Source: Streblospio benedicti
Lineage: Eukaryota > Annelida > Polychaeta > Spionida > Spionidae
DNA length: 64,000 nt
NCBI GenBank assembly: GCA_019095985.1
Contig: CM032666.1
Span: 2,802,146 to 2,866,145, forward strand
Direction: 5' to 3'
A model generated the notes under the pieces. The model searched no databases. It was not told where the DNA came from and worked only from the letters and a program-made list of their open reading frames with translations. This document shows, piece by piece, positions 1 through 12,062 of the stretch. Numbering within the stretch: position 1 is the stretch's first letter; each line of letters starts with the position of its first letter. A program made the position numbers and the translations under genes.

Positions 1-376
1 TAAGAATACGTTCAGGGGTAAATGGGTAGGGCTGTGCCACTTAAAGTCCAAAATCATTCCCTTTAGTGAAACCAGTGAAACTATGGAAATGATACCCCTA
101 GTGAAACCACCTGGTGAAAACAACGGGGTATTATCCCACGGGGATTCTATGTGATACTGTAATGAAAACAAGATTTACTACAACTTATATTTATTTGTGC
201 CTTTTTATGGCTCAATAATGCAAAATCATGTGAAAAGAGAGTTAGATATATGGTTGAAAAGGTGCCCCATAGTGAAACTGAGTGGTGGAAAAAGTGACCC
301 CTATCAGTGGCAAAAGCTGTCGTGTTGTCTGTCCTTCCATCCGCCTGTTTCTGCACACCTCCCCGCCTTGTTCCAG

Positions 377-1491
377 CTGCTGTCGGGCTCGCACGCCGCT
401 GGCCGCGTAGACCATGTGCGGCTCGGGGACCAGCTGGGCGCCGAGCCGCGGCGCGTGGAGTGGGCAGAGCAGGAGTTCCCACTCGTCTACCTAGAGGTAA
501 GGGACACTGCAGGTGGGGGGGGGGGGCATTTAGTTTTGATATAGTGTGGACATTTAGCCCCTTGACTTTAACCAATCATTGAAAATGGAATGCTGTCAAA
601 CTTGATTAACAGTGTGCGCCCAGTCGAAAGGTGGATTACGATTGTGAACTGTCTCTCTTGTTAACTTTCAAAATTGAGCATACATGCTTGTCCCGCACCC
701 TACCAATAATGATGATCCGTTCCAAATGATTGGGCAATATGAAGGATCAGAAGGTCCCACCTTAATAGAGATCGAACGGTGCTACTGAAATAAAGTCTAT
801 AGTGTCTTCCATTAGGTATTTTTGTTGAACTTGGGACTAATTCTATAATAGTTTAAATACATAGGTGATCTTTAATACCAATATAGACGCGGCTTCAAAT
901 ATGGGTGCTGTCTGATCCTCTGATCGTAGCTTTGCAACATTCGTAACAGGCTGACTGTACTTTTACAACATTTGTAACTGTGTGACCCTAGATTTACACT
1001 ATTTGTGACTGTCTAACTGTACCTTGATGTTTTTTGTGACCGTAGTTGTATGACATTTGTGACTCTCTAACCTTAGTATTATGATATTTTTGTGCATAGC
1101 ATTACGGCATTCATGACTGTGTGACCCTCGCTGTATGATAGGCCTATACGTGATCGTACTTCCTCAGCAGTTGGCGCAATATTTGCGACTTTCTAGCTTT
1201 AACTTTCTATATTATACAATGTTTGTGACGTCTCTCTCCCCTGCAGCTGTCTCCAGGTGACGCAGCGTTCTTCCACTGTAACGTGCTGCACTGCTCAGCT
1301 CAGAACAGGAGCGAGCACCGGCGCTGGGGCTTCCTCGTGTGTTACAACCGCGCGGACAACAACCCGCGCGTGCAGCACCACCATCCACAGTACTTCCCAC
1401 TTAACAAGGTGGGGCATGCACGCACACACACGCACACACACACGCACCACCACCACCACAGACAGTACTTCCCACTAAATAAGGTGGGGCA

Positions 1492-1523
<32 letters not shown>

Positions 1524-2079
1524 CACACGCACCACCACAGTTACTTCCCCTCAACAAACATCCATGTATAAACCTATGTATAATGCCATTACATGTCTTG
1601 CACGCCGTTTTATTGGCACTTCGTGCAAGCACCAAAGCGTAAGCTCCGTATATGAAATATTCCAACATAAGCGCTTCTCCCCGCACACTTTGCACACAAT
1701 TACGTACGAGAGAGAGCACACCATTTAACCCCCGGGTTTTAAACTAGGGGCGCATCTTAAGGAGGTCCATTTAACACCCAAGCACCCTCCCCGGGTGTCC
1801 TCTTAGTACCAGAGTTCATAACTGGGAGACCCTCGAGGGAGACCGCCAGTGAACTGTTTGTTATCAAACCATAATCACCTAATTTCTACGTTTCATTAAA
1901 GGTGTCTTAGATCACGACTTTTCAGCGTTTCTTGTATGACGTCACAGGTGCCCAACTCGGCCATCTTGGAGGCGCAAGTAGACGCGAACCACGCGGGCCG
2001 GGACTACTTTGTGGGGCTCGGCGGTGATGTGGCTATTGCAGCAGCAGCCGACAAACAAGTGCGCGCCGAGTCGCAGTAA
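377..2079 (+). CDS. PhyH-family Fe(II)/2-oxoglutarate dioxygenase, 3' part
   Basis: Three coding exons, 377-496, 1247-1408 and 1948-2079 (stop TAA at 2077), all phase 0 with clean AG/GT borders, give the last 137 residues of a protein that starts before the window. The order GSHAAGRVDH, then PGDAAFFHCNVLHCSAQNRS, then HHHPQYFPLNK is typical of phytanoyl-CoA dioxygenase / ectoine-hydroxylase-like proteins. The His of VLHCSAQN should be the distal iron ligand and the Arg of NRSEHRRW or the next one should bind 2-oxoglutarate. The HxD pair lies upstream, outside the window. Family members hydroxylate small molecules or acyl-CoAs; the substrate cannot be told here. AATAAA at 2106 is a likely polyadenylation signal. 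The exon 2 donor region is duplicated (see findings). No breaks seen. Confidence 0.85.
497..1246 (+). other. intron of the PhyH gene
   Basis: AT-rich intron between two PhyH coding exons. It holds a loosely periodic run of phrases such as TTTGTGACT at about 930-1230, a degraded tandem array with a period near 40-50 bases. Nothing coding is seen. Confidence 0.6.
1387..1560 (+). repeat. exon-donor duplication with CA microsatellite
   Basis: The end of PhyH exon 2 plus its donor (1387-1415) recurs at 1462-1490 after a CA/GCAC-rich run, and a weaker third copy starts near 1537. Each copy has the form CAGTACTTCCCACT, then A/T-rich bases, then AAGGTGGGGCA. The pattern looks like microsatellite-driven tandem duplication of the splice-donor segment. 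Confidence 0.8.
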
Positions 2080-2254
2080 ACACAGATTGTTGGTGCTGTA
2101 TACATAATAAAATGCCCATGGGGCAAAATATAACAATGCCCTGCTTTACCACATAATTATCAGTAATTGCATGTTTTCAAATCAATAGGATATGGCCGTA
2201 AATTGTTCTGGGCTTTCATTCTTTCTCTATTTCAGATCAATTGTAGAGCATTTT

Positions 2255-2635
2255 AATCGTCTCTCTGCGTGGTCTATAGCAAGCAAGTTCCTACCACTGG
2301 ATTGACATAGACAGGGTTTACAACACTAAGCTGCATTTGACAATATCAAGTGGTTCTGACGGAACTCAAACTTGCGCCCCCAAATTCAGATGATAACTGA
2401 CCAAGCGTGTAGTCTGGGCGTTACAGAGACAACGGTTCGTCCATGTAACCTTATAACAGCTCCCTGTGTGGGATGATGGTATCATTCTCTTCTCATAACT
2501 TTGGGGTCGTGAGTCCGAGTCCCGTTAGGGCGACTTGATGTAGTTACATGGAAGTTTAGGGTTGTAAAACCTGTATTCAGCTATGGCAATACAGTGGTAG
2601 GAACTTGCTTGTTATAGACCACACAGAGAGAAGAT
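2255..2635. repeat. foldback/tRNA-like repeat element
   Basis: About 380 bp bounded by long inverted arms: TCTCTGCGTGGTCTATAGCA near 2262 pairs with TTGTTATAGACCACACAGAG near 2610, and CAAGTTCCTACCACTG pairs with CAGTGGTAGGAACTTG. Inside, GGGTCGTGAGTCCGAGTCCC resembles a tRNA B box (GGTTCGAGTCC). The middle is homologous, in reverse orientation, to 63590-63760 near the end of the window. It is either a tRNA-derived SINE dimer or a foldback element; no protein is encoded. Confidence 0.7.
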
Positions 2636-2639
2636 TAAA

Positions 2640-3451
2640 ATTGAATTCGCAAGCAATCTTGGAGAAAACACATTGAAATTTTAGAGAAAGGATAACACGT
2701 AAGAACTAGAATACTAAGAATTACAATTATATTAATTGTTTGTTTCAATAGCATTGTACGTATGTGGCTTTAATCCACCTATCTGTACGTTAATTACGAT
2801 TGCTAATAGTCATTAACCAATGTTAACGTTCAAATTACAACGTCGGTGGATCGCATAACAGATGTCTAAACTCTATAGCCAAAACATCTACACAATTTCT
2901 AAACGTAAAAAGGTTATGGTGAGTTTAGGTACACTGAAAAGCTGTAGCTCTTTCAATTTTAGTGCACAACTGCATAGCCTATTCTTTTCATTTCTGAGGA
3001 AACGTAAAGTTTTAAATTTCCTAAGTGAACATGTGGTTTGTTCACATTTAAATGGCTCTGTCATGATAGATGCAAGTTGGTAGTGAATAGATTTATTACT
3101 GAGTTTGAACATCAAGTAAATTTAGGATAGTTTTATGACTTTTTGGAGGAAATGTGGTTAAGTGTACTGAACATTTACAGCATAATTAAACAAAAGACCA
3201 GGAAGATACAGTATCGTATGTGTAGTTCATGTAGCTACAATTGCAATAATGGATTCTGTCACTGAAGATAAAGATGTATAAATTAGAAAAGAAAAATTAC
3301 TAAACTAGCACCAGAGCCGAGACATACGAAGCCCACAGACCCCGTTGATCGCGGTTCGCGTAAGTACCCGTCAACTATGCTTTTGTCTGTGATGAAATTG
3401 AACTAGATCCACCTACAACGGCGAGCACATCATCAAAACTGCCGGATACAG
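2640..3451. other. intergenic, nothing recognised
   Basis: AT-rich spacer between the PhyH gene and the next coding segment. I see no convincing exon, repeat arm or RNA gene. A promoter for the 3452 gene could lie here but no TATA-like element stands out. Confidence 0.4.
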
Positions 3452-5060
3452 ATGGAGCGAACAACTCACGACAGTCGTGACGGCTTGGTCTGGATGGTCG
3501 CTCGTCCGTCAGAACACTACACATACGAGATTCAGAGCGAAGAAACGCAGCCGAATCCTCGCTGTGAAAGAGAGCAACAGGACGGGCACCTGCTCGCCAA
3601 CAAGAGCGTCAAGAGTCTCCAGACAGAGTTCGCCAAATTGCACAGGTAAATTGACATTATCATTCATGTTCAACGTTTTGTTAATGTTTACCAATTTGTA
3701 AAACATTTTAATGGAATAATTCAAAATATTACCTTTAAATCAATTAAAAATTGAAATAGTACCCTATACATATAATTCGTTGTTAGTTGGTTCATCTTTG
3801 GATCAATCCGCGTACTATTTTCCTATGTTTGTATACACTGTGCATAGTAATATTTGCCCTGCGCATCACCATATTGAGGGCAAAATGGCTTTTGACATTG
3901 GCCATAATTGTAATAGCTATTTCTTTTATTTGTCGTGTAGGCTGTACTGCGCCCGTTAAGTAAAACAGCTTGTTTATTGTGTATTTCACATCTGTCAGTT
4001 GTCTTTACTTACATGTTATGCTGTGTTCAGGTCCGGTCTTGAGGAAAAGAATGAAACGGTGGAGCTCTCGTCTTTCAAAAAGGTAAATACTTCATGGCTA
4101 TACTGTTGAAAATTTATCTTGAACCGAACTTCAGCATTAATTAAATCCGATGTGCATGTCTCTTACGAAAATAGTGTATAAGTGGATTTCTTGCCATTTA
4201 AAAATGGAAACGCTGGAAGCGCAATGTTGTGAAATCGTGCAGGATGTAGAACTTTGGAGACGATCCATGAAAACCGTAAACAGTAATTGAAATTTCATAA
4301 CTGCTTATTTAATATCTATATTTACCAAAGTAAAACCCATCGTTTTTCTTCTCTATTAAGTGGATAGGGGATCGTTCACAAATGGCTTCGCACGGTTGGG
4401 CCGGGGGGCGGGGCGAGGGGGTGCAGCTAGAGATGACAAAAGTTGACATGGAAGGGGTGGTGATGGTGAGCGGGGGTGTTTAACACCTGGGTGATGTCAC
4501 CCCTTTTGGAGAGAAAAAATTGTAGTTATTTGATAGTATTTTAACTTACTATCTGGGATGTTAAGTGAGTTGTGATATACATGTATCTACTTGTTGAAGT
4601 TGCAATCTCATTGCCATGTTCCCTTTATGTCCTCAATACATTTGTAAAATTATCTAAATTACAGAGCAAAATGTCATCGCGATATCATATCCCGCCTCAG
4701 CTGCTGGCCCAGAACTGCAGCGCTCAGTACCTGGCCCGGCTAGACGCGGACTACAGCGGCTGGGACCTCACGCGTATGTGCTCGACGTGCTCAACGTCCT
4801 ACATGGCTGGTAAATACTACGGTTGGCAAGTATGTTTAAACTGAGTTTAACTATAGTAATTCCATTTCTATCAAATAATTTTAAATCAACAATTAAAGGC
4901 TATACTACACTGAAAACTAAACAAATATAAATACATCTAAATAAACTTATCATTTATATGTGACTAACACTCTCCTAGAACCAGCGGCAGCATCAATGAG
5001 CGCATGGTGACCCGTGGAGGCCGGTTCTACCCCACCACCACCAAAGTCTTCTACGGCTAG
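3452..5060 (+). CDS. unrecognised small gene, possibly broken
   Basis: Exon 3452-3645 (ATG at 3452), 4031-4082 and 4665 to about 4808 or 4830 join in frame across good splice sites. They give a hydrophilic start, HLLANKSVKSLQ, SGLEEKNETVELSSFKK, then MSSRYHIPPQLLAQNCSAQY and DADYSGWDLTRMCSTC. A further exon from 4979 has coding-like text in one frame (SINERMVTRGGRFYPTTTKV, stop at 5058). No good donor in the third exon reaches that frame: donor 4808 reads EPAAASMSAW then stop, and donor 4830 stops after NQRQHQ. Beyond the TAG at 5058 the same frame stays open for 24 codons (DFAICEENAANFQ...). Either one base is missing, the gene is decayed, or the model is wrong. I do not recognise the family. 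No signal peptide or membrane segment is seen. Confidence 0.45.
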
Positions 5061-7323
5061 GACTTTGCCATTTGTGAGGAAAACGCCGCCAACTTCCAAA
5101 GAGTACAAGACAAGATGTTATTTCAAACAAAATAGTGTTGAAATAACAATGGTCTCTGTATGATGGTCATGATCGCAAGAAGTGGTCATGTAAAATCCAC
5201 ACTATAAGGAATACTAAATTTAATGGTGAAGTGTCCCAATTATTGAGGTGTCTGCATTAGCAGAAACACATTTTCAACGATATATTGCAGACGCGATTAT
5301 GAAAGAGTGTCCCCAATTGCATCTTTTACCTATTAGTGAGGTGTCCACATAACCAGCGCTTCCAGCATATCCTAATCAAACCACCAGCTGTCTTCAAAGG
5401 AGGAAAAGGCGTCCTTTACGAGATAGTTTTGTTCTGCTTACAAATATCTAGTTCTAACTGCAAATAGAACAAGCCAGTGGCAGATCCAAGTTTGTGGACA
5501 GGAAACAATCCGCCCTTACACGGAATGCATACGCTGCTTAACCTATATGGTCTAGTGCCCCGTCAGAGGGATGACGACATCTGCCCTAAGAGCGGCCTCC
5601 CACCCACAACCCCAAATTGCAAGTCTCCTGCATCAATTAATCTATCACACAGGCCTTAAAATGCAGGAGCAAATAAACGTGGTAATGTATCTAGAGAAGC
5701 TAGAAGAAGTCACACTTCTCGTTTGCCGTTCAGCAAAAACTATTAGGTATAACGTCTTTTGGAAGACTATACACAAGTATAAGTATCCATTATGGCCCAG
5801 CTCTCATGTGACAAGCACACACACACATTTGAACTTGGTTGTGATAAAACAAGTTGCATTGACATATTCTTCTAATAACCAATATTATTCTAATAAGACA
5901 GTGATTTTTACCTGTCTCTTCAGCATTTCTTTTTTGTCTTCCCATAATTTTCATTATTTCGGTTGATGATGCTAGTATGACAAGTTACATGTAACACATG
6001 TCTAATTAATGAGATATTCTTCTTCAATGCAGTTATTGCTAAACATATTTTTAATACGAAGTATACAGTGTAATGCTAAGTATATACATTGGTTAAACAT
6101 TGGTAAACTATCATAGCAGTAATGCATTGACTGATTAATAGAAATGTGATTATCTTACCTTTATTCTGAAAATTATTCATCAAGGTTATCATGGTTGTAA
6201 GACCAAAAGTGAAATTGAATGACTCTTTTAGCTACTAAAAATATAGTGCATACTGACCGTATCACACCATATCAGTAAACAATTAGGTAATCACAGAACA
6301 AACAACATATCAATTTTTATGTATTACGTATAAGCAAATTGCGTCAGACTCTTTAGATTTTCAGCAAGAGTTTCATCTGAATCTTTTTAAATACTCATTA
6401 TAGAACATGTCTAACAATAAGGATAAGAAAGGTAGAACATATTTTCTGGCTCCAGTAAAAGTTACAATTTCAACTTATTTTTAAAAAGCATACTATGGAC
6501 ACAAAAATGTGTCAAAGGTACAGATAACGTTATTTTAGGATGTGACTTTTCTCTTGTATTAATAATTGCTTTGATTTTTACAAATTACACCTTGTTGTGG
6601 AGGTTTGTTGTGTAGGGAATAATCCTATCTTATCATAAATTATGGTTTGAAATACAAGTAGTTGGTATTCATAACATCTATCATAATACGAAAACTATTG
6701 ATGATAAAAGGTTAATTTCTAACAGGATATTATCCTTTATTGTATATATTATAATAAACATTACAAGTATGAAATTGATTATTTATCACTGATAACCTCA
6801 TAGATGAGCAACGAATGAGTTACTATTTTATACTATGGGCTGGTGCTCACAAAATGTTTTATAAAGGGAAAAATATTGTTGATTGGAGGTTCATTCAAAA
6901 TATATCATACTTCAGTGTACGTATGATCATAAACTTTGGAAAGCTGTAAATTAATTACTTTTCCTGATATCCTTTCTTGTCGCCTTAATTTTTACCAGAA
7001 CCTCAAATCTTCACCCTGAACATCAAGTGCTCACTTTTTTGTTCAACCTTGCAGTACCATGGCCTGATATTATATAGCGTGCAAATGTTGAAGGAAAAAT
7101 ATAATTACAAAAAGCAAAGTGAATAGTCATGGATTAGTGCAAATATTTCTTTTTAAAAGCATCTATTTAAATATTGTAAATCTATATCGGTGACCTTTGA
7201 TCATATTTTAAAATTTACATTTTTGTTACATGTACCTGCAAATAGTTATAAAGTAAAATGTTTGTTTTTAAATTAACAGTATGTAGAGACGTCTCATATA
7301 CGTTTTATATGTTGGGTTTGTAG
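5061..7323. other. AT-rich intergenic or intronic DNA
   Basis: About 2.2 kb without a convincing exon. Short phrases at 5225-5350 (GTGTCC, TTGAGGTGTC) recall the pogo/mariner-like MITEs seen elsewhere in the window but are too degraded to bound. A lone GTGGCAGATCCAAG at about 5477 resembles one end of the G-rich MITE family. The rest is low-complexity A+T. Confidence 0.4.
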
Positions 7324-9646
7324 GAAAAAGTAGAGCCGGGTTCCTCAACCGTATCAAAAATGTTAAAATAAAGAGCAAGAAACTTGAAGAGCCAAAAGGA
7401 TGTGGTAATGTACAATTATTATAACGTACTTTTTTGGCATTAATTAACCATAATCAGTACATTAGGGGTCCGGTCGGACCCCAGGGGTATACTTTTCGGA
7501 TATCTTTTTATCCGCTTGGTATTCTATTCCTTTTAAGTTAGTTGTCACCTTATATCTTGTCTTTATCAGGTCTGAAGAAAATCTGATTTGGTTAAATAGT
7601 AGGATGTACATAATTAATATTTGATTGGGGTCCCTACGGACCCCACAATCGTTGAACACAGAAAATGCAGGGTGCATTGAGAAACGTTCGATTGGGGTCC
7701 TTTCAGGAAGTTGGCAGCTCATATCTTTCCATCATCAAAATAAAAGTGAGAATTATCTTATTTGGTTAAACATCAGGCCTAATACAAAAGCAATTTTATT
7801 GGGTTCCGCATGCACACTAGACAAGATGAGTACAGAAAACAAAGTGCTGTTTGATAATTGACCTATTAACATATGTATAGAGTGAAAATAGAACTCTTTA
7901 TTTGTTAATATTATCTAGCACAGTCATAATTATCATATGAATATATTTATAACCCAGTAAGATCATGAATTGAAAAGCAAATTAGATGAAATGATCGGGG
8001 TCCACATAGACCCCTATTGTACTGATGAAGAGTCCAGTCAATTTGAACATTGAAATGGAAATTTTGACTAACAAGCAAATTTATGTGGTTTTATATTCTG
8101 TTAGGTCTTGGGAATGAGGGAAAAAATGCAGAAAAATCCAAGTTGCTTGATTTATGCATATTTTTCATTAAAGCCTTTTTTTCTAATTGATGTAGAAAAT
8201 GAGGAATTTAATCCGTCCGACTCTCAAGGGCTTATTTCCTCAAGAACGACAATGGCTGATGACACCCAAAGTACGATAACTGTTCAAACCTATGCAGGTA
8301 TATAATAGGAAAACATTATTGTGTGCTCTAAACTATGAATAAGCAAGCTATTTACAGTTTATGATAAAAATGAAATCATTTTGTTTGTTGACTCATCGGA
8401 ATTCAGAACCTATTCTGACCCTATTGATCCAGTTATTGTATTGGTTATTAAACTTGTAAAAGGATGTATGAACAGACCCTTTAAAAACGAGCAGTAAAAT
8501 TTAGATATTGTACAGTCTATGTTTATGAAAAACGTCATTATTCCATTAAACTTATTCACATAATAGTTTTATATTTTTTTCTAATTATCAAAACATTGAA
8601 AATATCCATCAGTGTGTTGTGTATTTAGGATAACAAAATACCACAAAATATAAAAACATATGCAGGCAGTTTATTACAAATACTTTACCAAGTGAATATA
8701 TGTTAAGAATAAGGCCATGAAAAGCAAAAGTTACATTTGTATCACTTGGATTAGTTGTTCAATAAAATGTTGTTATCAGACAAGTTCTTTGGTTGAATCA
8801 CGAGTCCAAAGGACAACTCATGATTCGCCATAACAATGATAACCATGCAGACCGTATCGGGCTGGATGATACCCAATTAAACCACGCATGCTAACGAATG
8901 ATAGAATAAAAAAATATGGCATATATCCCATTAATGACATGAATGCTAATCAGTGGCAGATCCAGGTCATATTGGCCACAGGGGGTTTCAGTCAAACACG
9001 CGTCCCGACATGCTTCGAGCAACCCACATTTGCCAATTTATTTTAAATTGTGACAAAATATCACTGACGGTGTTGTACAGGATTCCCAGTATCATGTAAA
9101 AACATATCATGGAAACTTTCAACAACTAAAATATCAATACCGTCTATATAGTGTGTCATAATTCAACCAGTGATGTTCAGGATATTGTAATGGCGACATC
9201 CACAAATTTTGAAGGGAAAAAAAACGAAAAAGAAAAAAAAAAAGAAAAGAAAAACAATAATAAAAAATAGATGCACGAAGAATAAACATACATTAGTTAG
9301 TGAAATTAAATTCCGAATGATGATGATGTTTATCAAGACAGCAATAACTTACTAAAATATATATAAGTTACATTTGAATATGTCATTTTACAGATTCCAG
9401 TGAGTTGGTTCAAGGCAGTCAGAGAAATTCTAGTGTATCAACTGACAGACTTTCTGACAATGTTGANNNNNNNNNNNNNNNNNNNNNNNNNNNNNNNNNN
9501 NNNNNNNNNNNNNNNNNNNNNNNNNNNNNNNNNNNNNNNNNNNNNNNNNNNNNNNNNNNNNNNNNNACTACTAAACCAGCAATCCTGATAATCTTCTTCG
9601 TGATGTGACGCCGACTGATGGGGAATTCCCAGAATATGGCCCCTGA
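7324..9646 (+). CDS. unrecognised Ser/Thr-rich protein, internal/3' exons
   Basis: Three exons join in phase: 7324-7404 (RAGFLNRIKNVKIKSKKLEE, basic), 8196-8297 (ENEEFNPSDSQGL..., acidic then Ser/Thr-rich) and 9394 to the gap at 9467 (SSELVQGSQRNSSVSTDRLS). After the 100-N gap, 9580-9646 reads NPDNLLRDVTPTDG, EFPEYGP and a TGA stop from a possible AG acceptor. That last exon is linked to the others only by position, since the gap hides the phase. No upstream exon or start was found, so the 5' end is missing or far upstream. The basic-then-polar composition looks like a cytoplasmic tail or disordered region. I recognise no domain. A dispersed repeat with palindromes fills the first intron. Confidence 0.45.
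7465..8014. repeat. dispersed repeat with GGGGTCC palindromes
   Basis: Three near-palindromes of the form GGGGTCC-N4-GGACCCC or a close variant occur at 7465-7482, 7627-7644 and 7997-8014. The segment around 7520-7870 is homologous in reverse to 27110-27480, sharing AAGCAATTTTATT, GACAAGATGAGT and GTTTGATAAT. A third partial copy with CAGTACAATAGGGG sits at about 25640-25700. No transposase was seen. Confidence 0.7.
9467..9566. other. assembly gap (100 N)
   Basis: A run of exactly 100 N inside or next to an exon of the 7324-9646 gene; true length unknown. Confidence 0.95.
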
Positions 9647-10679
9647 ATGTGGATAATAAATGACACGGTAACAAGACGATTCGCAGGTGAGACAATTCAC
9701 CGTAACCGGTAAATCTAATTTTGTTACACCGACCCCTCAATACGTTGTACGCTGTTGGATGTGTATGAGGTAGATCGATTTGACACAAAATCGATGCACT
9801 ATCCAGAACATATCCAGACTATCAGACATATTACATGCAGAATTCTTCTGAGTTGCAATTGAGTCCATATGCATTGTGATTTGCGCGGTGGTCAGTCACA
9901 CAAATTTCTGGAGGCAGCATATATTTGATGACAACCACCATACTTTTGATCCATAAATCTGCTTCGGCTATTCCTCCTTGTATGCCGGGTAGTGGTTAGG
10001 AATCCTTCCGATTTATTTTATGGGAAGAGTGTTGCTGGTGGAGTGTCATTCAGAGTTCCGTCACCCGTAGGTAGACAGGTGCAATCAAATAATTAGTTCT
10101 TAATGCCCGAAATTTGAAGTAAAGTACCACTCAGTGTAAATTTTAATTTTGCTGTTTTGTAGGTTGGAGGAAACTGTCGGATAAATAGTTATTGATATGT
10201 GTAGATATGGGCCTAATCAGGTGCACGCGCATTCACGCACGCACCCACTTGCACATAGCCACATAGAGTCACCATCATATCTCTTGCGACCGTTAGGACC
10301 GGGCACGGTGAGCACGGAGGAGGATAGGGCCGTGGCAGAAGTGGTGCTGCGCGGGACAACGGCGTTTGGGGTTGCTGCTTTTGTAGCGTTAATAGGGAGT
10401 GCATCGTGCGTGGTGGTTGTGTGAGAGTCCACGCTCACGGTGATCGTGACCAGAGTGTACGTTATCATGGTGCGAAGTACCATGGTTGTGCCTTAGAGAA
10501 ATCGCTTTAAGTTGAAGTAAAAACAACAAAACTGGATCGCCAAGACTGACAGATCAACTCTGACAAGATGTGGCTACTAGTATCCTGAATGGTCGTTCCG
10601 GCGAGTGAAACAGCAAACCAAACTGGAAAGGAAGAGTGAATGAAAATAACAAGAGAATAGAAACAGAGAGATCAAAAGG
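9647..10679. other. intergenic, no supported gene
   Basis: Mixed-composition spacer. An open frame on the minus strand at 10217-10483 is Thr/Ser/Ala-rich and overlaps an open plus-strand frame. Neither has splice support or family resemblance. Nothing else was seen. Confidence 0.4.
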
Positions 10680-11210
10680 CCAGGCTATCCTACCGTCCGT
10701 GAAAGGTGTTACAGAAGGGATCATCCAGAATTCTGATTAAACACGCAGTAGCTACGGCGATAAAGCCAATGCAAACTATCAGGAACATCCTTGTACAGCG
10801 GGAAGATAAAGTGGATAAGATGGACAAATGTGAAATTGTGTACAAGATTCCATGCAAGTCATGTGAAAAAGTGTACGTCTGGGAAACGGGCAGAAAGTTT
10901 GGTACCAGACTGAAGGAGCATCAAAAAGACGCGGAAGACTAGAAGGGAGCATACACCAGATCCACAAAGAAAGTGTCTCAAACGGAACTAAAAAAGAGTG
11001 CTATCACAGACCATGTGAACCAGCAGAACCACGAAATGGACTGGGAGTGAGCTAGAGAGATTAACAGGGAGAGCGAATGGAAGACCAGAACCATTAATGA
11101 ATCAGTGCATATCCGAACTTGCAGGCAGGTCATGAACAGAGACGAGAGGGGCCACCAACTCTCGCGAGTGTACGATTCGATCCTCGGTGAGGATCGGCAG
11201 ATTTGACCTC
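10680..11210 (+). mobile_element. Penelope-like retroelement, 3' GIY-YIG end, broken
   Basis: Translated text matches the C-terminal linker and endonuclease of Penelope-like elements: KHAVATAIKPMQTIRNIL, then CEIVYKIPCKSCEKVYVWET, GRKFGTRLKEHQ, AITDHVNQQNHEMDW and finally MNRDERGHQLSRVYDSIL. The second piece carries the GIY-YIG-type motif (VYKIPC...VY.WETGR). The element lacks its reverse-transcriptase part and is broken in several places, so it is an old 5'-truncated copy. Confidence 0.85.
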
Positions 11211-11309
11211 CTGTCATGCGCGGGAAGTCATTTTGATGATGCCAACAGTTGTTGGCGAAACTGTCAATGAAGGTGAAATATAGTGTTGCGAATAAAGAAA
11301 TACGGAAAA

Positions 11310-11480
11310 AAAAAGATCCAAAGATTTTTAAGGGGGGGGGGGGTTCACTCAAAGGACCTCATGGCTTTCGTACGCACGATCGATGGCGAACAGGCCAAAA
11401 AGACCATAAAAATGACGTATTTTAGTAGGGAAGAGGGGGGGGGGCACCCCTGCACACACCCTGTATCTAACTATGGCCAA
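11310..11480. repeat. degraded G-rich MITE
   Basis: Shares the order of the intact copies at 36154-36317 and 48328-48481: a GATCC-containing end, a G12 run and GTTCACTC, then CATAAAAATGACGTATTTTAGT, a second G run, GCACCCCTGC, and a decayed terminal arm. The terminal CATAGGCAGATCCAG repeats are worn. Confidence 0.6.
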
Positions 11481-11554
11481 AGCCCTTCCCAGGTCTAATA
11501 CCAATGACCTGGTGTATAAGGATGTAAATATAACCGATTTAGTAGTAGTCCGTA

Positions 11555-12058
11555 AAGCGAGGGGCACATTCCATCGCAAGGTGGGTCTACATCCAGTCTA
11601 CGACCAAAAACGCATAGAAATCGTAACGATCCGTGAGTGTGCAGTGCGGCAAACGTAGATCTACGTTTTTTCAAGGCCATACAGTGGCCGCATGGTCTGA
11701 CCGTAAGGAGGCTGTGCGGTGACCTTACGTTAAACGTTAAACGCAGATGATTTACCTGCACGGTGTCGGCACAGACACAGTACTGGGGCCGTGCGTTCCC
11801 TTTACCATGAACGTGGGGATCCCGTACCTTTGTAATCATGCGGTGCGTAGGACGTAAGCTATACGCGAGTACATCGCAGCTTCTATGCAAGTTGATCGCA
11901 CGACCTCCTCAATAAAAACCACACCCTGTGCCGACGCGTCATAACGCACGGTCCGGAGCCCGTGCTTATGTGTCCACAACTGTACTTTTGTCACTGCATG
12001 CGGAAAACGCCGTAGACACCGCAGACCACGGTCGCAAGGTGGAATGTGCCCCTCGCTT
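11555..12058 (-). mobile_element. 0.5 kb terminal-inverted-repeat element, non-autonomous
   Basis: Left end AAGCGAGGGGCACATTCCA followed by CGCAAGGTGG, and right end CCACCTTGCGACC preceding TGGAATGTGCCCCTCGCTT reversed, form inverted repeats of about 30 bp. The 504 bp between is unusually rich in CG, CGTA and GTAGAC words and encodes nothing convincing. It is homologous to two adjacent copies at 47647-48840. I cannot assign a superfamily because no clear target-site duplication is seen. Confidence 0.75.
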
Positions 12059-12062
12059 AGCA

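Noticed and set aside
10217-10483. Thr/Ser-rich minus-strand frame with possible signal peptide
   Set aside because: Overlaps an equally open plus-strand frame, with no splice sites, promoter or homology signal.
10680-11210. Host GIY-YIG nuclease gene
   Set aside because: The linker and the MNRDERG...SRVYDSIL tail are those of Penelope-like elements, and the copy is broken.
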